Source: UBA2922 sp035352555
GTDB taxonomy: Bacteria > Bacillota > Clostridia > Oscillospirales > Oscillospiraceae
NCBI GenBank assembly: GCA_035352555.1
Contig: DAOPXW010000003.1
Span: forward strand, 1-47,670
Direction of reading: 5' to 3'
Length of the DNA stretch: 47,670 nt
This document shows positions 1 to 7,551 of this stretch, piece by piece. A model generated the notes under the pieces. That model made no database searches. It saw only the letters and a program-made list of their open reading frames with translations, and was not told where the DNA came from. The translations under genes were made by a program, and so were the position numbers. Within the stretch, counting starts at the first letter, position 1, and every line of letters begins with the position of its first letter.

Positions 1-501
1 ATTGTGGGGGGCGGCCACGGTGGTGACGGAGTGGATGCACCCGGCCTGCCCGCCCAGGAAAAACGGGGAGGGGACCGTACCGGCGGCCTTGGCGGCCTCG
101 ATCTCCTCGGGGCGGCCCCTGTCCAGGATATCCAGAAACAGGCGCACGGTGGCCCCGCCGAAGCTGTGGCCGATAAGGTCGATGGACTTGTCCTGCCAGG
201 CGCCCACCAGCGGCTGGGCATAGGCCACACCGAAGCGCGCGTGATGATAGCTTTCCGCGTGGGCCACGCCGTAATCGGCTCGTCCGCCGTTAAGCTGGGC
301 ATAGAGCTCGCAGGCGCGGTCCCAGGCGCTGGACAGGGAACCCACGGACGCCGTGCGGCAGTCGTAACCGGCCGCCCGCAGCGGCGCGAGCGCATCGCCG
401 GCGGTGAGGCCCCAGTAGGGCAGCGCGGCATACAGGCCGTCGCGCTCACCCCAGCCCAGGAAACCGTGGACGAACACCGCGGTGCGGTTTTGTTCGGACA
501 T
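1..501 (-). CDS. Lipase-like alpha/beta hydrolase (N-terminal part; cut by the window edge)
   Basis: The 167 visible residues show an alpha/beta-hydrolase core. An oxyanion-hole segment VHGFLGWG lies near residues 11-18, the nucleophile elbow is GHSFGG with Ser about residue 113, and VAAPHN stands at the window edge. That last segment resembles the TPHxG stretch after the nucleophile in staphylococcal/Geobacillus-type lipases (family I.5/I.6), which hydrolyse triacylglycerols or other esters. No signal peptide is visible, so it may act in the cytoplasm or leave by another route. The ATG at 501 is preceded by GGAGG seven bases upstream and by a strong promoter. The Asp and His of the triad lie outside the window. 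Family call is good; substrate is unknown. Confidence 0.75.
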   Translation of the reverse strand, partial: MSEQNRTAVFVHGFLGWGERDGLYAALPYWGLTAGDALAPLRAAGYDCRTASVGSLSSAWDRACELYAQLNGGRADYGVAHAESYHHARFGVAYAQPLVGAWQDKSIDLIGHSFGGATVRLFLDILDRGRPEEIEAAKAAGTVPSPFFLGGQAGCIHSVTTVAAPHN

Positions 502-541
502 ACGCCAGCCTCCGATACTACCGAAATGTTTGTACAGCCAG

Positions 542-570
542 ATTATAAGCCTGCCGGGCGTTTCCGTCAA
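542..570 (-). promoter_or_regulatory. Promoter of the lipase-like gene
   Basis: On the minus strand TTGACG (570-565), a 17-base spacer and TATAAT (547-542) form a near-consensus sigma-A promoter, about 40 bases before the lipase ATG. Confidence 0.7.
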
Positions 571-582
571 GGAAGGGACAGG

Positions 583-610
583 AAAAGCCGGGGGACAGCT
601 GTCCCCCGGC
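583..610 (-). terminator. Terminator of the methionine gamma-lyase gene
   Basis: A perfect 24-base palindrome (587-610; arms GCCGGGGGAC/GTCCCCCGGC, loop AGCT) lies just after the lyase stop codon and is followed on the minus strand by TTTTCC. It separates the lyase from the lipase promoter. Confidence 0.75.
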
Positions 611-626
611 AGAAAAAGCGGGATGC

Positions 627-1829
627 TCAGATCTGACGGAAGGCCTGCTCAAAATCGGCGATGATATCCTCGGCATTTTCAAGGCCCACAGAGAGCCGGA
701 TGAGACCGGCGGAGATACCCGCCGCTTTCAGATCGTCGGCGGAATAGGTGGAGTGGGTCATGGAGGCGGGGTGTTCGATCAGCGTCTCGGCGTCGCCCAG
801 AGAGACGGCGATGGTGCACAGCCTGAGACTGTTGACGAACTTCATGCCGGCCGCCTTGCCGCCCTTGACCTCAAAGGAGATCATGCCGCCGAAGTCGCGC
901 ATCTGCCGTTCGGCGATGTCGTGGCCCGGGTGCGTGAACAGGCCGGGGTAGTAGACCTTTTCCACCTTGGGGCAGGCGTCCAGATAGGCGGCGATCCTGC
1001 GGGCGCTGTCGCAGTGGCGCTGCACGCGGATCTCCAGCGTTTTCAGACCGCGGAGGATGAGCCACGCCTCGAAGGGACCCAGGGTAGCGCCGGTCATGTC
1101 CTTCAGACCGAACAGCTTGACTTTGGAGATGAATTCCTGAGAGCCTACCACAAAGCCCGCAATCACGTCGCCATGGCCGTTGATGTACTTGGTGGCAGAA
1201 TGAACCACCACATCCGCGCCCAGCGCCAGCGGATTCTGCAGCGCGGGGGAGGCGAAGGTGTTGTCGCACACAACCATGATATCCTTGTTGTAGGCGTGGG
1301 CCTCCCTGGCGAGGAGGGCGATGTCGGAGATCTTCAGGTTGGGGTTGGCCGGGGTCTCCAGGTAGACGCAGCAGGTGTTTTCCCGCAGGGCGGCCTTAAG
1401 ATTTCCCACTTTGGACAGATCGGTGAAGGTGACCTCCACGCCATATTGGGTCATGCCGTGGCTGAGCAGCGCGAAGGTGCAGCCGTAAAGTGTCTCATCA
1501 GCGATGATATGTTTTCCGGCGCCGGCGATGCTCCACAGGCAGGCGGAGATTGCGCCCATGCCGGAGGCGGCCGCCGCGGCGGCCTCGCCGCCCTCCAACG
1601 CCGCGACCTTGGCCTCCACCACGGAGGTAGTGGGGTTGCCCAGCCGGGTGTAGATATAGCCGCTTTCCTCACCGGCAAAGCGGCGCCCACCCTGTTCGCA
1701 GCAATCAAACTCAAAGGTGGAGGATTGATAGATGGGCATCGTGAGAGATCCGTATTGTTCGTCGTGCACGTTTCCCGCGTGAACTGCTTTCGTGCCGAAC
1801 CCGGCACCGGTGAGAATATCTTTTCCCAT
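627..1829 (-). CDS. mdeA: L-methionine gamma-lyase (PLP-dependent)
   Basis: Splits L-methionine into 2-oxobutanoate, methanethiol and ammonia in the cytosol. The 400-residue protein matches the usual length of this Cys/Met-metabolism PLP family. The Schiff-base lysine is K214 in SATKYINGHGD. The segment ETLYGCTFALL carries the Tyr and Cys (Y115, C117) that mark true methionine gamma-lyases (Cys116 of the Pseudomonas enzyme) against cystathionine beta/gamma-lyases. KDMTGATLGP and the RVQRHC segment are also gamma-lyase-like. The ATG at 1829 was chosen because AAAGGAG lies seven bases upstream; an in-frame extension to 1919 would run into the promoter. The 2-oxobutanoate could feed the 2-oxoacid:ferredoxin oxidoreductases encoded further along. 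Confidence 0.9.
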   Translation of the reverse strand: MGKDILTGAGFGTKAVHAGNVHDEQYGSLTMPIYQSSTFEFDCCEQGGRRFAGEESGYIYTRLGNPTTSVVEAKVAALEGGEAAAAAASGMGAISACLWSIAGAGKHIIADETLYGCTFALLSHGMTQYGVEVTFTDLSKVGNLKAALRENTCCVYLETPANPNLKISDIALLAREAHAYNKDIMVVCDNTFASPALQNPLALGADVVVHSATKYINGHGDVIAGFVVGSQEFISKVKLFGLKDMTGATLGPFEAWLILRGLKTLEIRVQRHCDSARRIAAYLDACPKVEKVYYPGLFTHPGHDIAERQMRDFGGMISFEVKGGKAAGMKFVNSLRLCTIAVSLGDAETLIEHPASMTHSTYSADDLKAAGISAGLIRLSVGLENAEDIIADFEQAFRQI

Positions 1830-1861
1830 GTCTTTCTCCTTTGTTTTGTCCATACATTTTA

Positions 1862-1919
1862 CGCCAACAGTTGGAGATGGCGCAAAGTAATTATACGATA
1901 TACACAACAAGCCTGTCAA
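1862..1919 (-). promoter_or_regulatory. mdeA promoter with a palindrome at the start site
   Basis: TTGACA (1919-1914), 18 bases, TATAAT (1895-1890) on the minus strand: both hexamers are consensus. Directly downstream, at the expected +1 to +20, nested dyads occur: CGCCA...TGGCG (1862-1882) and CCAAC-A-GTTGG (1864-1874). Their position suggests a repressor site, but no regulator is visible nearby. Confidence 0.65.
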
Positions 1920-2005
1920 CTGGCAACAAAAAAATTAGCAAAATAGCACAATGATTTTGTGAATTAAATGACTTTTAAAAAGTGCGAAAATTGTGCGCTC
2001 CTATC

Positions 2006-2034
2006 TTGCCACAAAGGGAAAACAGGATTATAAT
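2006..2034 (+). promoter_or_regulatory. Promoter of the Zn-ribbon operon
   Basis: TTGCCA (2006-2011), 17 bases, TATAAT (2029-2034), about 34 bases before the Zn-ribbon ATG. Confidence 0.7.
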
Positions 2035-2067
2035 AACAATAATCGATTCAAAAACAAGGAGACCTTT

Positions 2068-2280
2068 ATGGAAAACGTCCAGTATCTGTGCCCGAAATGC
2101 GGCTGCCGGAATTATGAGACGGATCAGTTTCAGGCGACGGGCGGAGACTTCGCCAAACTGTTCAATGTGCAGAACAAGCGCTTTTGCACCGTGACCTGCA
2201 CTCACTGCGGTTATACGGAGCTCTACAGGCAGGAGACCAGCGCCGGTATGAATATTCTGGATTTCCTGATGAACGGTTGA
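2068..2280 (+). CDS. Zn-ribbon small protein (DUF2082-like, putative nucleic-acid-binding)
   Basis: A 70-residue protein with two CxxC pairs: CPKCG near residues 8-12 and CTHCGY near 44-49, the layout of a zinc ribbon. Overall it resembles the small DUF2082 family, annotated as Zn-ribbon nucleic-acid-binding proteins; the function is not established. The ATG at 2068 has AAGGAG seven bases upstream, and a good promoter lies before it. It starts a three-gene run with two small membrane proteins and a shared terminator at 2945, so the three are probably one transcript. An in-frame ATG at 1993 would include the promoter and was not used. Confidence 0.75.
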   Translation: MENVQYLCPKCGCRNYETDQFQATGGDFAKLFNVQNKRFCTVTCTHCGYTELYRQETSAGMNILDFLMNG

Positions 2281-2295
2281 CGGGGAGGACCGCCA

Positions 2296-2640
2296 ATGCC
2301 GTTCGGACTGATCGCCGCGATTGCTTTCGCAGTCTGCGCCGCCAAGTATCTCGCGCACAGGATCCATCGGCCGGATATTGACAAGCTGTTTTTAAAGCTC
2401 CATGTCGTATTCGGCGCTATTTTGCCCATCGCGGCCGGGATCCATACCGTAAAGATGCTGAAAAGCCCCCGCCGTCTCCGGGAGACGGTTTCCGGCTTCT
2501 GTATTGACGCCGGTATTCTGGGCCTGCTGGTGAGCCATTTTTTCTGCAAAGCGCTGGGGAAAAAGGCCATGCCCCTGCACAGATTCTCCACGGTCTTTAC
2601 CGGGGTGGGTCTGACCGCACATTGTTTTACGCACCATTAA
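2296..2640 (+). CDS. Small histidine-bearing membrane protein, unrecognised
   Basis: The 114-residue protein is mostly hydrophobic, with about four possible membrane helices: residues 1-15, 33-50, 70-85 and 96-112. Histidines sit in or near these helices: LHVVFGAILPIAAGIH and LHRFSTVFTGVGLTAHCFTHH. Spaced His residues in helices are typical of b-type haem proteins, so a small cytochrome-like role is possible, but that is inference from composition only. The ATG at 2296 follows GGGGAGGA by six bases and lies 15 bases after the Zn-ribbon stop codon. Confidence 0.6.
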   Translation: MPFGLIAAIAFAVCAAKYLAHRIHRPDIDKLFLKLHVVFGAILPIAAGIHTVKMLKSPRRLRETVSGFCIDAGILGLLVSHFFCKALGKKAMPLHRFSTVFTGVGLTAHCFTHH

Positions 2641-2677
2641 CTTGAGCATAAATATTACTATAGGAGGATTACGACAC

Positions 2678-2932
2678 ATGTATCTGTTTCTAAAAGCGGC
2701 ACAAGGGTTCAGCGTTGGACTTTACGGCCTGTTCGGTTTTCTTGCGGTGTTCAAGAAAAAGCCTCTCCCGCTGATCGGACTTCTGCTGGCCCATGCGGCC
2801 GAGTACTATTTCAAGGGCCGTCAGATCGCTGAAGAAAAGGGCCTGGATCAGGCCTATGCGCTGAAGAAGTGCATGCTCTACGGCGTGACTTGGTGGCTGC
2901 CCGCCAGCGAGGGCGACCCGGACGTTACCTGA
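2678..2932 (+). CDS. Small membrane protein, unrecognised
   Basis: An 84-residue protein with a hydrophobic N-terminal half (two likely helices, residues about 3-24 and 29-46) and a polar tail after HAAEYYFKGRQIAEE. I do not recognise the family. The ATG at 2678 is chosen over an upstream TTG because AGGAGG stands ten bases before it. It is the third gene of the run beginning with the Zn-ribbon gene and is followed directly by a terminator, which supports shared expression. Confidence 0.6.
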   Translation: MYLFLKAAQGFSVGLYGLFGFLAVFKKKPLPLIGLLLAHAAEYYFKGRQIAEEKGLDQAYALKKCMLYGVTWWLPASEGDPDVT

Positions 2933-2944
2933 AATTTGAAAATC

Positions 2945-2974
2945 GCCCGCCGGAAATTTTCCGGCGGGCATTTT
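2945..2974 (+). terminator. Terminator after the small membrane protein
   Basis: Inverted repeat GCCCGCCGGAA/TTCCGGCGGGC (2945-2969) followed by ATTTTC, 12 bases after the stop codon. Confidence 0.75.
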
Positions 2975-3031
2975 CATATCCGCGTCCAGGGTATATAATG
3001 CTGCCAGACTACGATTTGCGGAGGGAAGCCC

Positions 3032-3775
3032 ATGTACAAGATGGACGGAGACAATCAATTTGATAACGGCGTCTATGACGAGCGCCGCTGGTCGGCCCCT
3101 GTGATCCAATCCCCTGAGGAGCTGGCCGGGTATCTCAGGGCCGCCAATATCCCGGGCCGCCGTCTCACCGGTGTGCGCTGCGTGGGCCCGGCCTATAACT
3201 TCACCCGGGAGTGGCTGGAGAGCCTGGCTTTCACCGCGGCCATGGCCAACACCGACCCGGAGAAAGCCTTCCCGCCCCTGGCAGAGTATCTGCCGGAGGA
3301 CACGGTGTTCAACCGTCTGCTGCTCACCGACAAGCCGGTGGTGCTGGAATTTGACACCGGCGACAGTCTGGCGGTGGATTTCTCCCGCCCGGCGGAGGTG
3401 CGCATGGCGCTGAATTCCATTCCCGCGGGCGTGCAGATGCAGCCCGGATGCGACAATGTGGACACGGCCGTACTGTTTTCCGAGATCCTCGGCAAGCGCG
3501 TTCTGGGCCTGCAGATCGGCCGCCGCCGGAGTCTGCCGGAGGATTGGCCGCAGCCAAGCGGCGAGGAGTGGAAAGAACAGGAGACCCTGATCGCTTTTTT
3601 GCTGTTCCAGATGGAAGACGGCGTAGGTCTCGCCTTTGAGCCCTTCAGGGATACGGGCCGCGTGTTCGTTATCGGCCGGGAGAAGAAGATCCACACCATC
3701 TCCTACGGTGAATTGAAGCCCGCCCTCCGGCCCGACGCCTATACGCCGCCGGAGCAGCCCGAGACGGAGGGCTGA
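3032..3775 (+). CDS. Hypothetical protein, 247 residues
   Basis: I do not recognise the family. The protein is soluble, with no signal peptide or membrane helix, acidic, and looks like a mixed alpha/beta domain (PVVLEFDTGDSLAVDF and GRVFVIGREKKIHTISYG read as beta strands). The ATG at 3032 has GAGGGAAG upstream, and a TATAAT (2994-2999) with only a weak -35 lies about 33 bases before it. It is followed after three bases by a tiny acidic gene, so the two are probably translated together. Confidence 0.6.
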   Translation: MYKMDGDNQFDNGVYDERRWSAPVIQSPEELAGYLRAANIPGRRLTGVRCVGPAYNFTREWLESLAFTAAMANTDPEKAFPPLAEYLPEDTVFNRLLLTDKPVVLEFDTGDSLAVDFSRPAEVRMALNSIPAGVQMQPGCDNVDTAVLFSEILGKRVLGLQIGRRRSLPEDWPQPSGEEWKEQETLIAFLLFQMEDGVGLAFEPFRDTGRVFVIGREKKIHTISYGELKPALRPDAYTPPEQPETEG

Positions 3776-3778
3776 ACC

Positions 3779-3895
3779 ATGCTTTTCAGGCGGAGGGATC
3801 ACAAAAAAGAAAAGCCCGCCCCCTCCGACGGCGATGAGGAGGAAGAGGACGAGCTGATGCAATATGAGGAAGAAGAGGGCGAGGACGGCCCCTGA
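3779..3895 (+). CDS. 38-residue acidic-tail small protein
   Basis: A short frame with a basic head (MLFRRRDHKKEKP) and a tail made almost entirely of Glu and Asp. It starts three bases after the stop of the preceding 247-residue gene and ends just before a 13-bp GC-rich hairpin, which supports it being the last gene of that transcript. No family is recognised. The strong charge segregation could suit binding to a basic partner; that is speculation. Confidence 0.45.
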   Translation: MLFRRRDHKKEKPAPSDGDEEEEDELMQYEEEEGEDGP

Positions 3896-3899
3896 AGAG

Positions 3900-3928
3900 C
3901 GCGCCGGCGGAATGCTTCCGCCGGCGCG
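3900..3928. terminator. GC-rich hairpin between convergent genes
   Basis: A perfect 13-bp stem (3900-3912 with 3916-3928, loop TGC) lies between the acidic small gene and the 3' end of truA. Neither side has a clear U-tract, so it may be a weak or factor-assisted bidirectional terminator. Confidence 0.45.
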
Positions 3929-3934
3929 TTCGCC

Positions 3935-4672
3935 TCAGTATCGTACGCTCTCCAAAAAAAGCCCCCTGGCGGGCGCGGTGGGCCCGGCGGCGGCGCGGTC
4001 CCCGGCGGCCAATATGGCCGGCATTTCCGCCGCGCTCCGGCGTCCCAGACCCACGTCCAGCAGGGTGCCGGTGAGGATGCGGACCATGTTGTACAAAAAG
4101 CCGTCCCCGGTGAAAGTGAGGCGCAGCTCGTGCCCGCGGCGGGTCAGGTCGATGGATTCCACCGTGCGGACGGTGCTGTGCTTCATCTTCTTCGCCGCGC
4201 AAAAGGACCGATAGTCGTGGGTGCCGCACAGCGCCGCCGCCGCGGCGCGCATGGCGGGCTCGTCCAGCGGTTCCGGCACTTGGTAGACATAACGCCGCTC
4301 AAACACACAGGGGGCGACGGAATTCCAGACCCGATAGACATAGATCTTGCCCTTGCAGGAGAGCCGGGCATGGAAACGGGGCGGCGCGATCTCCAGCGAC
4401 AGCGCGCCCATGTCCGCCGGGAGGCGCGAGCGAAGTTGACATAATATTTCATCCGTCGGCAGGGCCGTATCGGCGCGAAAGGAGACCACCTGCCCCAGCG
4501 CATGGACGCCCTCGTCCGTCCGCCCGGAGGCGGCGGCCTCCGCAGGTGCGCCGAGGATCCCGGCCAGAGCCGTTTCCAGCGTCTCCTGCAGGGTGTTTTT
4601 GGTGTTGCCCTGCCGCTGCCAGCCGTTGTAGCCGGTGCCGTCGTAACACAGTGTAAGCTTGTAATTTGTCAT
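3935..4672 (-). CDS. truA: tRNA pseudouridine(38-40) synthase TruA
   Basis: Converts uridines 38-40 in the anticodon stem-loop of many tRNAs to pseudouridine. The 245-residue length is typical. The catalytic Asp is D53 in GRTDEGVHA, the N-terminal motif YDGTGYNGWQRQ is present, and the C-terminal GDGFLYNMVRILTGTLLDVG segment is characteristic. The ATG at 4672 follows AGGAGG by eight bases. A TATAAT (4701-4696) with a weaker TTTCCA lies upstream on the same strand. The gene stands alone between convergent and divergent neighbours. Confidence 0.95.
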   Translation of the reverse strand: MTNYKLTLCYDGTGYNGWQRQGNTKNTLQETLETALAGILGAPAEAAASGRTDEGVHALGQVVSFRADTALPTDEILCQLRSRLPADMGALSLEIAPPRFHARLSCKGKIYVYRVWNSVAPCVFERRYVYQVPEPLDEPAMRAAAAALCGTHDYRSFCAAKKMKHSTVRTVESIDLTRRGHELRLTFTGDGFLYNMVRILTGTLLDVGLGRRSAAEMPAILAAGDRAAAGPTAPARGLFLESVRY

Positions 4673-4769
4673 AGCGCGCCTCCTGACCAGATAAGATTAT
4701 ACCGCAGAAATGCAGGAATGGAAAGACCCGAAAAAATGGGAAAAATATGTTAGAATAACCAACATGTAC

Positions 4770-4798
4770 TTGACTTTTCTTTGACAAATAGGTATCAT
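4770..4798 (+). promoter_or_regulatory. Promoter of the 69-residue protein gene
   Basis: TTGACT (4770-4775), 17 bases, TATCAT (4793-4798); the leader to the ATG is about 55 bases and contains GAAGGAG. Confidence 0.65.
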
Positions 4799-4858
4799 GT
4801 AGACAAAGGCATGGAGTGTGTCCATACCAAATAATTTAATGATTGAAGGAGTAGGATC

Positions 4859-5068
4859 ATGGATTTTGCTGCTACTAAACTCGGAGACGCCCTGAAGAAC
4901 GATCAGGTTATCGCAGTTGTCGAAAAGTATGCTCCCGCCCTGCTCAAGACCCCAGGCCTGAAGCTCATGAGCAAGAAGACCCTGCAGGATATCTTCAATA
5001 TGGTTCCTACCAGCAAGGTTCCCCAGGAGACCAAGGACAAGATCAAGGCCGAGATCGAGGCCATCTGA
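4859..5068 (+). CDS. Small helical protein, probably highly expressed
   Basis: A 69-residue, Lys/Glu-rich protein that should fold as a few helices, for example LGDALKNDQVIAVVEKYAPALL and SKVPQETKDKIKAEIEAI. No family is recognised. Codon choice is restricted (Lys nearly all AAG, Leu mostly CTG/CTC) and the gene has its own promoter, a good GGAG site and a strong terminator. This is the pattern of an abundant monocistronic protein. No membrane segment, cysteine or metal motif is visible. Confidence 0.65.
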   Translation: MDFAATKLGDALKNDQVIAVVEKYAPALLKTPGLKLMSKKTLQDIFNMVPTSKVPQETKDKIKAEIEAI

Positions 5069-5085
5069 TTTTTACCTGTACAGCA

Positions 5086-5125
5086 GGGCCGTACCAAAAC
5101 GGACGTTTTGGTACGGCCCTTTTTT
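5086..5125 (+). terminator. Strong intrinsic terminator
   Basis: A perfect 15-bp stem (5086-5100 with 5105-5119, loop GGAC) followed by six T residues, 17 bases after the 69-residue gene. Confidence 0.9.
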
Positions 5126-5186
5126 GCAGGGAAAACAGGAAAACAAAATCGGAGGACAATCCCCCGCTTAAATAGCCGAAACCTTG

Positions 5187-5227
5187 TTGCGGCGGACAGA
5201 CGGCTGTGATACTATGTCAAGCATAGA
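5187..5227 (+). promoter_or_regulatory. Putative promoter of the GlcD-Etf operon with a downstream dyad
   Basis: TTGCGG (5187-5192), 17 bases, TACTAT (5210-5215). A short inverted repeat CTATG-TCAAG-CATAG (5213-5227) overlaps the -10 and expected start and may be an operator. Moderate match only. Confidence 0.4.
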
Positions 5228-5300
5228 GTAACCGCAGTCGTTCCGCAAGGCAGTCCGTCCACCGCGGCAGACACGAAATCATCCAGACAGGAGGCCCACA

Positions 5301-6725
5301 ATGGCAGCGTATAATACGATAACGCCTCAGATCGCCGAACAGCTGAAGGCCGCAGTCGGCGAGAAGAGATTTTTCGCGGGTGAGGCCGTCAATCCCGATT
5401 ATTCCCATGACGAAATGCCGATCTACGGCAAGTATTTTCCCGAGGTCGTGTGCGAGGTGGAGACCACCGAGGAGGTCTCGGCCATCATGAAAATCTGCTC
5501 CGCGAACAGGATCCCCGTGACGCCCAGAGGCGCGGGCACGGGTCTGGTGGGCGGCTGTGTGCCGCTGGTGGGCGGCGTTGTCGTCTGTACCAAGCGGATG
5601 AACAGGATCCTCACCTACGACATGAACAACCTCGTGGTCAACATCCAGCCGGGCGTGCTGCTGCGGGATCTGGCGGCGGACGCGCTGGCCCACGGGCTGA
5701 TGTATCCCCCGGACCCCGGCGAAAAGACCGCCACCGTGGGCGGCAACGTCTCCACCAACGCCGGCGGTATGCGCGCCGTGAAGTACGGCGTCACCCGGGA
5801 CTATGTGCTGGCGATGACGGTGGTGCTGCCCTCCGGCGAGATCATCAAGCTGGGCAAGACCGTGTGCAAGACCAGCTCCGGCTACAGCCTGCTGCACCTG
5901 ATGATCGGTTCCGAGGGCACGCTGGGCATTATCACCGAGCTGACCATGAAGCTTGTTCCCAAGCCGGAGCGCGATGTGTCCCTGATCCTGCCTTTCGCGG
6001 ATGTGGAGTCCTGCATCGCCGCCGTGCCGAAGATCAAGCTGGCAAACCTCGATCCCCAGTCCATCGAGTTTATGGAGGCCGACATCGTAAAGTCCTCCGC
6101 GGCCTTTACCGGCAACCCCGTGTTTCCCACGGAGGTCAACGGCAGGGAAGTGGGAGCAAGCCTTCTGGTGACCTTTGTGGGCAGCACCGAGGACGAGCTG
6201 TACATGAGGATGGAAAAGCTGGCGGACGTCGTCGAGGCGGCGGGCGCTTACGATGTGCTGGTGGTGGACACTCCGACCCTGAAAAAAGAGGTCTGGGCCG
6301 CCCGCTCCAGCTTCCTCACCGCCATCGAGGCCGACACCAAAATGCTGGACGAGATGGACGTGGTGGTGCCCGTGGACCGCATCGCAGAGTTTCTGATCTT
6401 CGTGCGGGAGACCGGCAGGGAGGTGGGCATTACCATCCGCAGCTTCGGCCACGCCGGGGACGGCAATCTCCACATCTATTGCTGCGCCAACGACATGACC
6501 CGGGAGGAGTTTTTCGACAAGGTGGAGAAGGTCATGAGCAGGGCCTATGCCAAGTGCACGGAATTTCAGGGTCAGGTCTCCGGCGAGCACGCCATCGGCC
6601 ACGCGAAGAAGCGTTATCTGCGGGAGTCCGTGGGCGACACCGTCTTCGGCCTGATGGCCTCGGTCAAGAAGGTCTTTGACCCGGATATGATCCTGAACCC
6701 CGGCAAAGTCTGCAGCGACGTCTGA
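5301..6725 (+). CDS. FAD-binding 2-hydroxyacid dehydrogenase (GlcD/LctD family)
   Basis: Oxidises a 2-hydroxyacid such as D-lactate, glycolate or 2-hydroxyglutarate with FAD. The 474 residues comprise an N-terminal PCMH-type FAD domain (PRGAGTGLVGG near 75-85, PPDPGEKTATVGGN near 137-150) and a FAD-oxidase C-terminal domain with the conserved HAGDGNLH and GEHAIGHAK motifs that hold metal and substrate. EtfB and EtfA follow directly, as in the lactate dehydrogenase/Etf complex of Acetobacterium woodii, where electron confurcation drives lactate oxidation. Here the dehydrogenase comes first. Substrate is not decided by sequence alone, and no lactate permease is nearby. AGGAGG precedes the ATG at 5301. 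Confidence 0.85.
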   Translation: MAAYNTITPQIAEQLKAAVGEKRFFAGEAVNPDYSHDEMPIYGKYFPEVVCEVETTEEVSAIMKICSANRIPVTPRGAGTGLVGGCVPLVGGVVVCTKRMNRILTYDMNNLVVNIQPGVLLRDLAADALAHGLMYPPDPGEKTATVGGNVSTNAGGMRAVKYGVTRDYVLAMTVVLPSGEIIKLGKTVCKTSSGYSLLHLMIGSEGTLGIITELTMKLVPKPERDVSLILPFADVESCIAAVPKIKLANLDPQSIEFMEADIVKSSAAFTGNPVFPTEVNGREVGASLLVTFVGSTEDELYMRMEKLADVVEAAGAYDVLVVDTPTLKKEVWAARSSFLTAIEADTKMLDEMDVVVPVDRIAEFLIFVRETGREVGITIRSFGHAGDGNLHIYCCANDMTREEFFDKVEKVMSRAYAKCTEFQGQVSGEHAIGHAKKRYLRESVGDTVFGLMASVKKVFDPDMILNPGKVCSDV

Positions 6726-6738
6726 AAGGAGATAGCCG

Positions 6739-7539
6739 ATGCTGAAAATACTTGTTTGTGTGAAACAGGTGCCGGACGTGGAGCTGGTGAAAATGGACCC
6801 GGAGACCGGCAACCTTGTGCGCGAGGGCGTTCCCACCCTGACGAACCCGCTGGATACCAACGCGCTGGAGGCCGCCGTGCAGATGAAGGAGAAATACGGC
6901 GGTACCGTCACCGTCATCACCATGGGTCCGCCCATGGCGGCCGCCACCCTGCGGGAATGCCTGGCCTGCGGCGCGGACAGCGCCGTGCTCATCTCCGGCC
7001 GCCCCTTCGGCGGCGCTGACACCCTGTCCACCAGCTACGCCGTCGCCAAAGCGGCGGAGATGCTGGGCAATTTTGACCTGATCTTCTGCGGCAAGGAGTC
7101 GCTGGACGGCGCCACCGGCCAGATGGCGAGCCAGCTCGCCGAGCGCTTCGACGCCGCCCAGATTACCGGCTGCCTGCTCATCGAGCGCTGCGACCCCGAC
7201 AAAAACGTTCTCCTCGCGCAGCGCGCGCTGGAGAACGGTGTCGAGACGGTGGAAGCCCGCCTGCCCTGCCTGCTCACGGTGGAAAAACAGAATTACCGCG
7301 CCCGCATCCCCAATCTGAGGGGCAAGCTCGCCGCCAGAAAGGCGGAGATCGCGGTGCTCACGGAAAACGATATCACCGGGCTGGACCCGCGGAAGATCGG
7401 CGTCCCCGGCTCCGGCACCATCGTGCCGCGCATCTATCCGCCCGCGCTTCCCGAACCGGGGCAGATCCTCAGCGAGGGCAGCACGGAAAAGAACGTGGCC
7501 AGGCTCGTCGGCCTGCTGGCCGGCAAGAGTGCGATCTGA
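6739..7539 (+). CDS. etfB: Electron transfer flavoprotein beta subunit
   Basis: The small subunit of an Etf heterodimer that carries electrons from the upstream dehydrogenase. The 266 residues start with the family hallmark LKILVCVKQVPD and contain TNPLDTNALEAAVQ and GKESLDGATGQ. The stretch GGADTLSTSYAVAKA resembles the ADT-xx-TSY segment of bifurcating-type EtfB proteins, which bind a second FAD in place of AMP; this supports but does not prove bifurcation. It lies 13 bases after the dehydrogenase gene, with AAAGGAG before the ATG, and 12 bases before etfA, so the three form one operon. Confidence 0.9.
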   Translation: MLKILVCVKQVPDVELVKMDPETGNLVREGVPTLTNPLDTNALEAAVQMKEKYGGTVTVITMGPPMAAATLRECLACGADSAVLISGRPFGGADTLSTSYAVAKAAEMLGNFDLIFCGKESLDGATGQMASQLAERFDAAQITGCLLIERCDPDKNVLLAQRALENGVETVEARLPCLLTVEKQNYRARIPNLRGKLAARKAEIAVLTENDITGLDPRKIGVPGSGTIVPRIYPPALPEPGQILSEGSTEKNVARLVGLLAGKSAI

Positions 7540-7551
7540 GGAGGCGCAGCG

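Noticed and set aside
5217..7031. A 604-codon open frame on the minus strand
   Set aside because: Antisense shadow of the GlcD-type gene and etfB; composition is typical of reverse-strand GC-rich frames.
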